Assembly: GCF_007556775.1 (NCBI RefSeq)
Contig: NZ_CP041742.1
Location: forward strand, 248,001 to 312,000
Direction: 5' to 3'
DNA: 64,000 nucleotides
Origin: Lysobacter lycopersici
GTDB lineage: Bacteria; Pseudomonadota; Gammaproteobacteria; Xanthomonadales; Xanthomonadaceae
In this document: piece after piece, positions 63,544-64,000 of the stretch
How the letters are laid out: each line of letters starts with the position of its first letter
How positions within the stretch are numbered: position 1 is the first letter of the stretch
Translations under genes and position numbers: made by a program
The notes under the pieces: model-generated
What the model saw: only the letters and a program-made list of their open reading frames with translations
What the model was told of the DNA's origin: nothing
Databases searched by the model: none

Positions 63544-64000
63544 ATGCGCTCCCATCACGTTTCCTTCGGTTCGGTCTGCCTAGTGACCCTTCTGGGTCTG
63601 GCGATCGCGCCGCACGCACGTTCCGCTACCACGGAGGGGTGGATCATTGTTCCTGGCGGGAATTGCCAATTGAGCATTCCGACCACGAACACGGCATTCC
63701 GTCCCAAGGCAACGGGCGCCCGGAACGAATCCGCCAGCATCAGCAATTTCGTCATTTGTCCGTTCGTAGTCGCTCCTTCGGACGACCTGGCTTCGCCAAT
63801 CACGGGCATCGGTATGTGGATGCAGTCACTCGACGGTACCGCGCACAGCGTGACTTGCACGGCAGTTGTGGGTGCCCTCGGCAATGCACCCATGAAATAT
63901 TCCAGCAAGACCGTGGACTTGCCCGCCTCCACGACCGCGGCTGGACAGCTGAGTTGGTTCCCCGCCGATTTCGGCTATGCCCAAGGCGCCCCGATCCCGG
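63544..64000 (+). CDS. Secreted protein of unknown function, 3'-truncated
   Basis: Open from ATG at 63544 to the window end (152 codons). The N-terminus MRSHHVSFGSVCLVTLLGL-AIAPHARSA is a signal peptide. The mature part has NCQLSIPTT, CPFVVAP and VTCTAVVG, with cysteines likely forming disulfides, and is rich in Ser/Thr/Ala. No family recognised. GC is somewhat below the core genes. A terminator precedes it, so it is a separate transcription unit. Confidence 0.7.
   Translation, partial: MRSHHVSFGSVCLVTLLGLAIAPHARSATTEGWIIVPGGNCQLSIPTTNTAFRPKATGARNESASISNFVICPFVVAPSDDLASPITGIGMWMQSLDGTAHSVTCTAVVGALGNAPMKYSSKTVDLPASTTAAGQLSWFPADFGYAQGAPIP

Noticed and set aside
63555-63932. Reverse-strand open frame of 125 codons near the right end
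   Set aside because: It lies antisense to a forward frame with a clear signal peptide and terminator-separated start, which is the better gene.

Overview
The window is a chromosomal segment from a high-GC gammaproteobacterium, most likely a Xanthomonadaceae/Lysobacteraceae member (Lysobacter, Luteimonas, Thermomonas or Pseudoxanthomonas type). The pointers are the gene order rpoE-rseA-mucD-lepA-lepB-DUF4845-rnc-era-recO, a holB-pilZ pair, nagZ-hpt-methylthioinosine phosphorylase, many GC-rich palindromic intergenic repeats, and TGTAGGAGCGGCTT-type REP elements. Most of it is densely packed core genome. No prophage, CRISPR array, rRNA operon or insertion sequence is visible.

Layout. 1-1939: end of holB, pilZ, a 3Fe-4S ferredoxin and a small secreted TonB-C-like protein. 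1952-4015: fadJ-like beta-oxidation enzyme, divergent from the envelope-stress and translation block 4179-13575 (rpoE to recO), which is interrupted by one low-GC secreted orphan. 13557-18464: a response regulator, a YdbH-like AsmA-family protein, a fused YnbE/YdbL lipoprotein and rlmD. 18574-23407: a purine and cell-wall salvage operon (CYTH, nagZ, hpt, unknown, MTIP), a flavin monooxygenase and a cold-shock protein. 23507-30954: aidB, a large secreted unknown, an NAD-dependent reductase, an ABC exporter and a 2OG oxygenase. 31031-37391: ECF sigma, proline-rich anti-sigma, GAF-GAF-GGDEF-EAL protein and a VWA lipoprotein. 37529-38419: two AT-rich membrane orphans. 38516-43487: aldehyde dehydrogenase, xseA, ispG, PAP2 phosphatase. 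43510-49345: pectinacetylesterase with a coupled lipoprotein, then a divergent FHA-GGDEF / Ser-Thr kinase-TPR pair. 49349-54204: EamA transporter, murB, pyrD, amaB-like dehydrogenase, tRNA-Arg(CCT). 54255-57693: an alpha/beta hydrolase and a tandem pair of secreted esterases. 57736-63470: thiD, yoaK, phoH, bcp, gcvR, dapA, a minimal BamC-like lipoprotein, tRNA-Glu(CTC). The window ends inside a secreted protein gene.

How the genes work together. Several groups bear on envelope and signalling functions: the sigma-E/MucD stress system, a YdbH/YnbE/YdbL intermembrane lipid-transport set, a short BamC, LepB and Era. There are two possible c-di-GMP nodes, one beside an ECF sigma locus and one divergent from a Ser/Thr kinase. 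The most interesting signals are: the kinase/FHA-GGDEF pair; a TonB-receptor-like TLDR(I/V)E..TGSRIRR motif in the anti-sigma and, partly, the VWA lipoprotein; the duplicated esterases with conserved promoter and operator-like blocks; at least five start codons lying exactly 6 nt after a -10-like hexamer (leaderless mRNAs); and a scatter of single low-GC orphan genes inserted among core genes.
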